From assembly GCA_937894805.1 (NCBI GenBank), contig CALAYR010000036.1, positions 1 to 5,545 on the forward strand: a stretch of 5,545 nt of DNA, read 5' to 3'. Source of the stretch: an uncultured Acidimicrobiaceae bacterium. GTDB taxonomy: Bacteria; Actinomycetota; Acidimicrobiia; Acidimicrobiales; RAAP-2. The translations under genes and the position numbers were made by a program. Shown here in pieces: positions 5,463 through 5,545 of the stretch. Position 1 is the stretch's first letter. Each line of letters starts with the position of its first letter. The notes below the pieces were generated by a model, which worked only from the letters and a program-made list of their open reading frames with translations, did no database searches and was not told the DNA's origin.

Positions 5463-5545
5463 GCGCCGCGAGCCGGATCGCCGGCCGTACCTTCGCCGCG
5501 CTCGCCGTGCCGAACTACCGCAAGTACTTCATCGGGCAGGTCATC
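5459..5545 (+). CDS. N-terminus of an MFS transporter, probable drug or small-molecule exporter (partial, runs off right edge)
   Basis: From the GTG at 5459, which overlaps the marR-type stop codon by four bases (GTGA), 29 codons are open to the window edge. The segment TFAALAVPNYRKYFIGQVI (11-29) is the familiar beginning of MFS_3/EntS-like exporters, where an amphipathic stretch with the pattern L-x-x-x-N-Y-R-x-Y-F-x-G-Q leads into the first membrane helix. A weak purine-rich GGTGAG (5451-5456) lies two bases before the GTG, so translation is probably coupled to the regulator. Such pumps expel drugs, siderophores or metabolites from the cytoplasm by proton antiport. Only the leading part is visible, so the subfamily and cargo cannot be fixed. 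An in-frame GTG also occurs at codon 17, but it would cut the recognisable motif. Confidence 0.75.
   Translation, partial: MSAASRIAGRTFAALAVPNYRKYFIGQVI

Overview
The window is GC-rich, gene-dense bacterial DNA. Short or zero spacers, GTG starts, an actinobacterial-style acetyl-CoA synthetase, a CYP125/CYP124/CYP142-like cytochrome P450, and -10-like hexamers placed six bases before start codons (the layout of leaderless mRNAs) all point to an actinobacterium. A member of Acidimicrobiia or a related lineage with fairly compact genomes is plausible, but that is inference and not a sequence match.

Layout, left to right. (1) Bases 1-64, minus strand: the first 21 codons of a gene leaving the window, with a basic-then-hydrophobic start typical of a signal peptide or membrane anchor and a good promoter at 71-98. 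(2) Bases 146-2933, plus strand: a tightly coupled run of acetyl-CoA synthetase (acs), a DUF1801 small protein and a GNAT acetyltransferase, with junctions overlapping by 1 and 4 bases. A CxxC carboxymuconolactone decarboxylase/AhpD-like protein follows after 20 bases with its own strong ribosome binding site (2954-3307). (3) Bases 3304-4569, minus strand: a complete cytochrome P450 whose stop codon interlocks with the stop of the AhpD-like gene. (4) Bases 4570-4633: a short divergent promoter region between the P450 and a stand-alone NifU C-terminal-domain (Nfu-type) Fe-S protein (4634-4969). (5) Bases 4970-5545, plus strand: a MarR-family repressor gene with a recognisable promoter and a 17-base near-palindrome over the expected transcription start, overlapping by 4 bases the start of an MFS exporter gene that runs off the right edge.

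Functionally the window looks like ordinary chromosomal metabolism: acetate activation to acetyl-CoA, thiol-based peroxide or decarboxylase chemistry, a sterol/fatty-acid-type P450, Fe-S cluster delivery, and a MarR-MFS efflux module. I see no RNA gene, CRISPR array, insertion sequence or phage gene. I did not find a clearly new system. The points most worth a second look are the MarR operator-exporter module, the recurring leaderless-type promoter layout, the divergent P450/Nfu pair, and the possibility that the GNAT gene coupled to acs modifies it.
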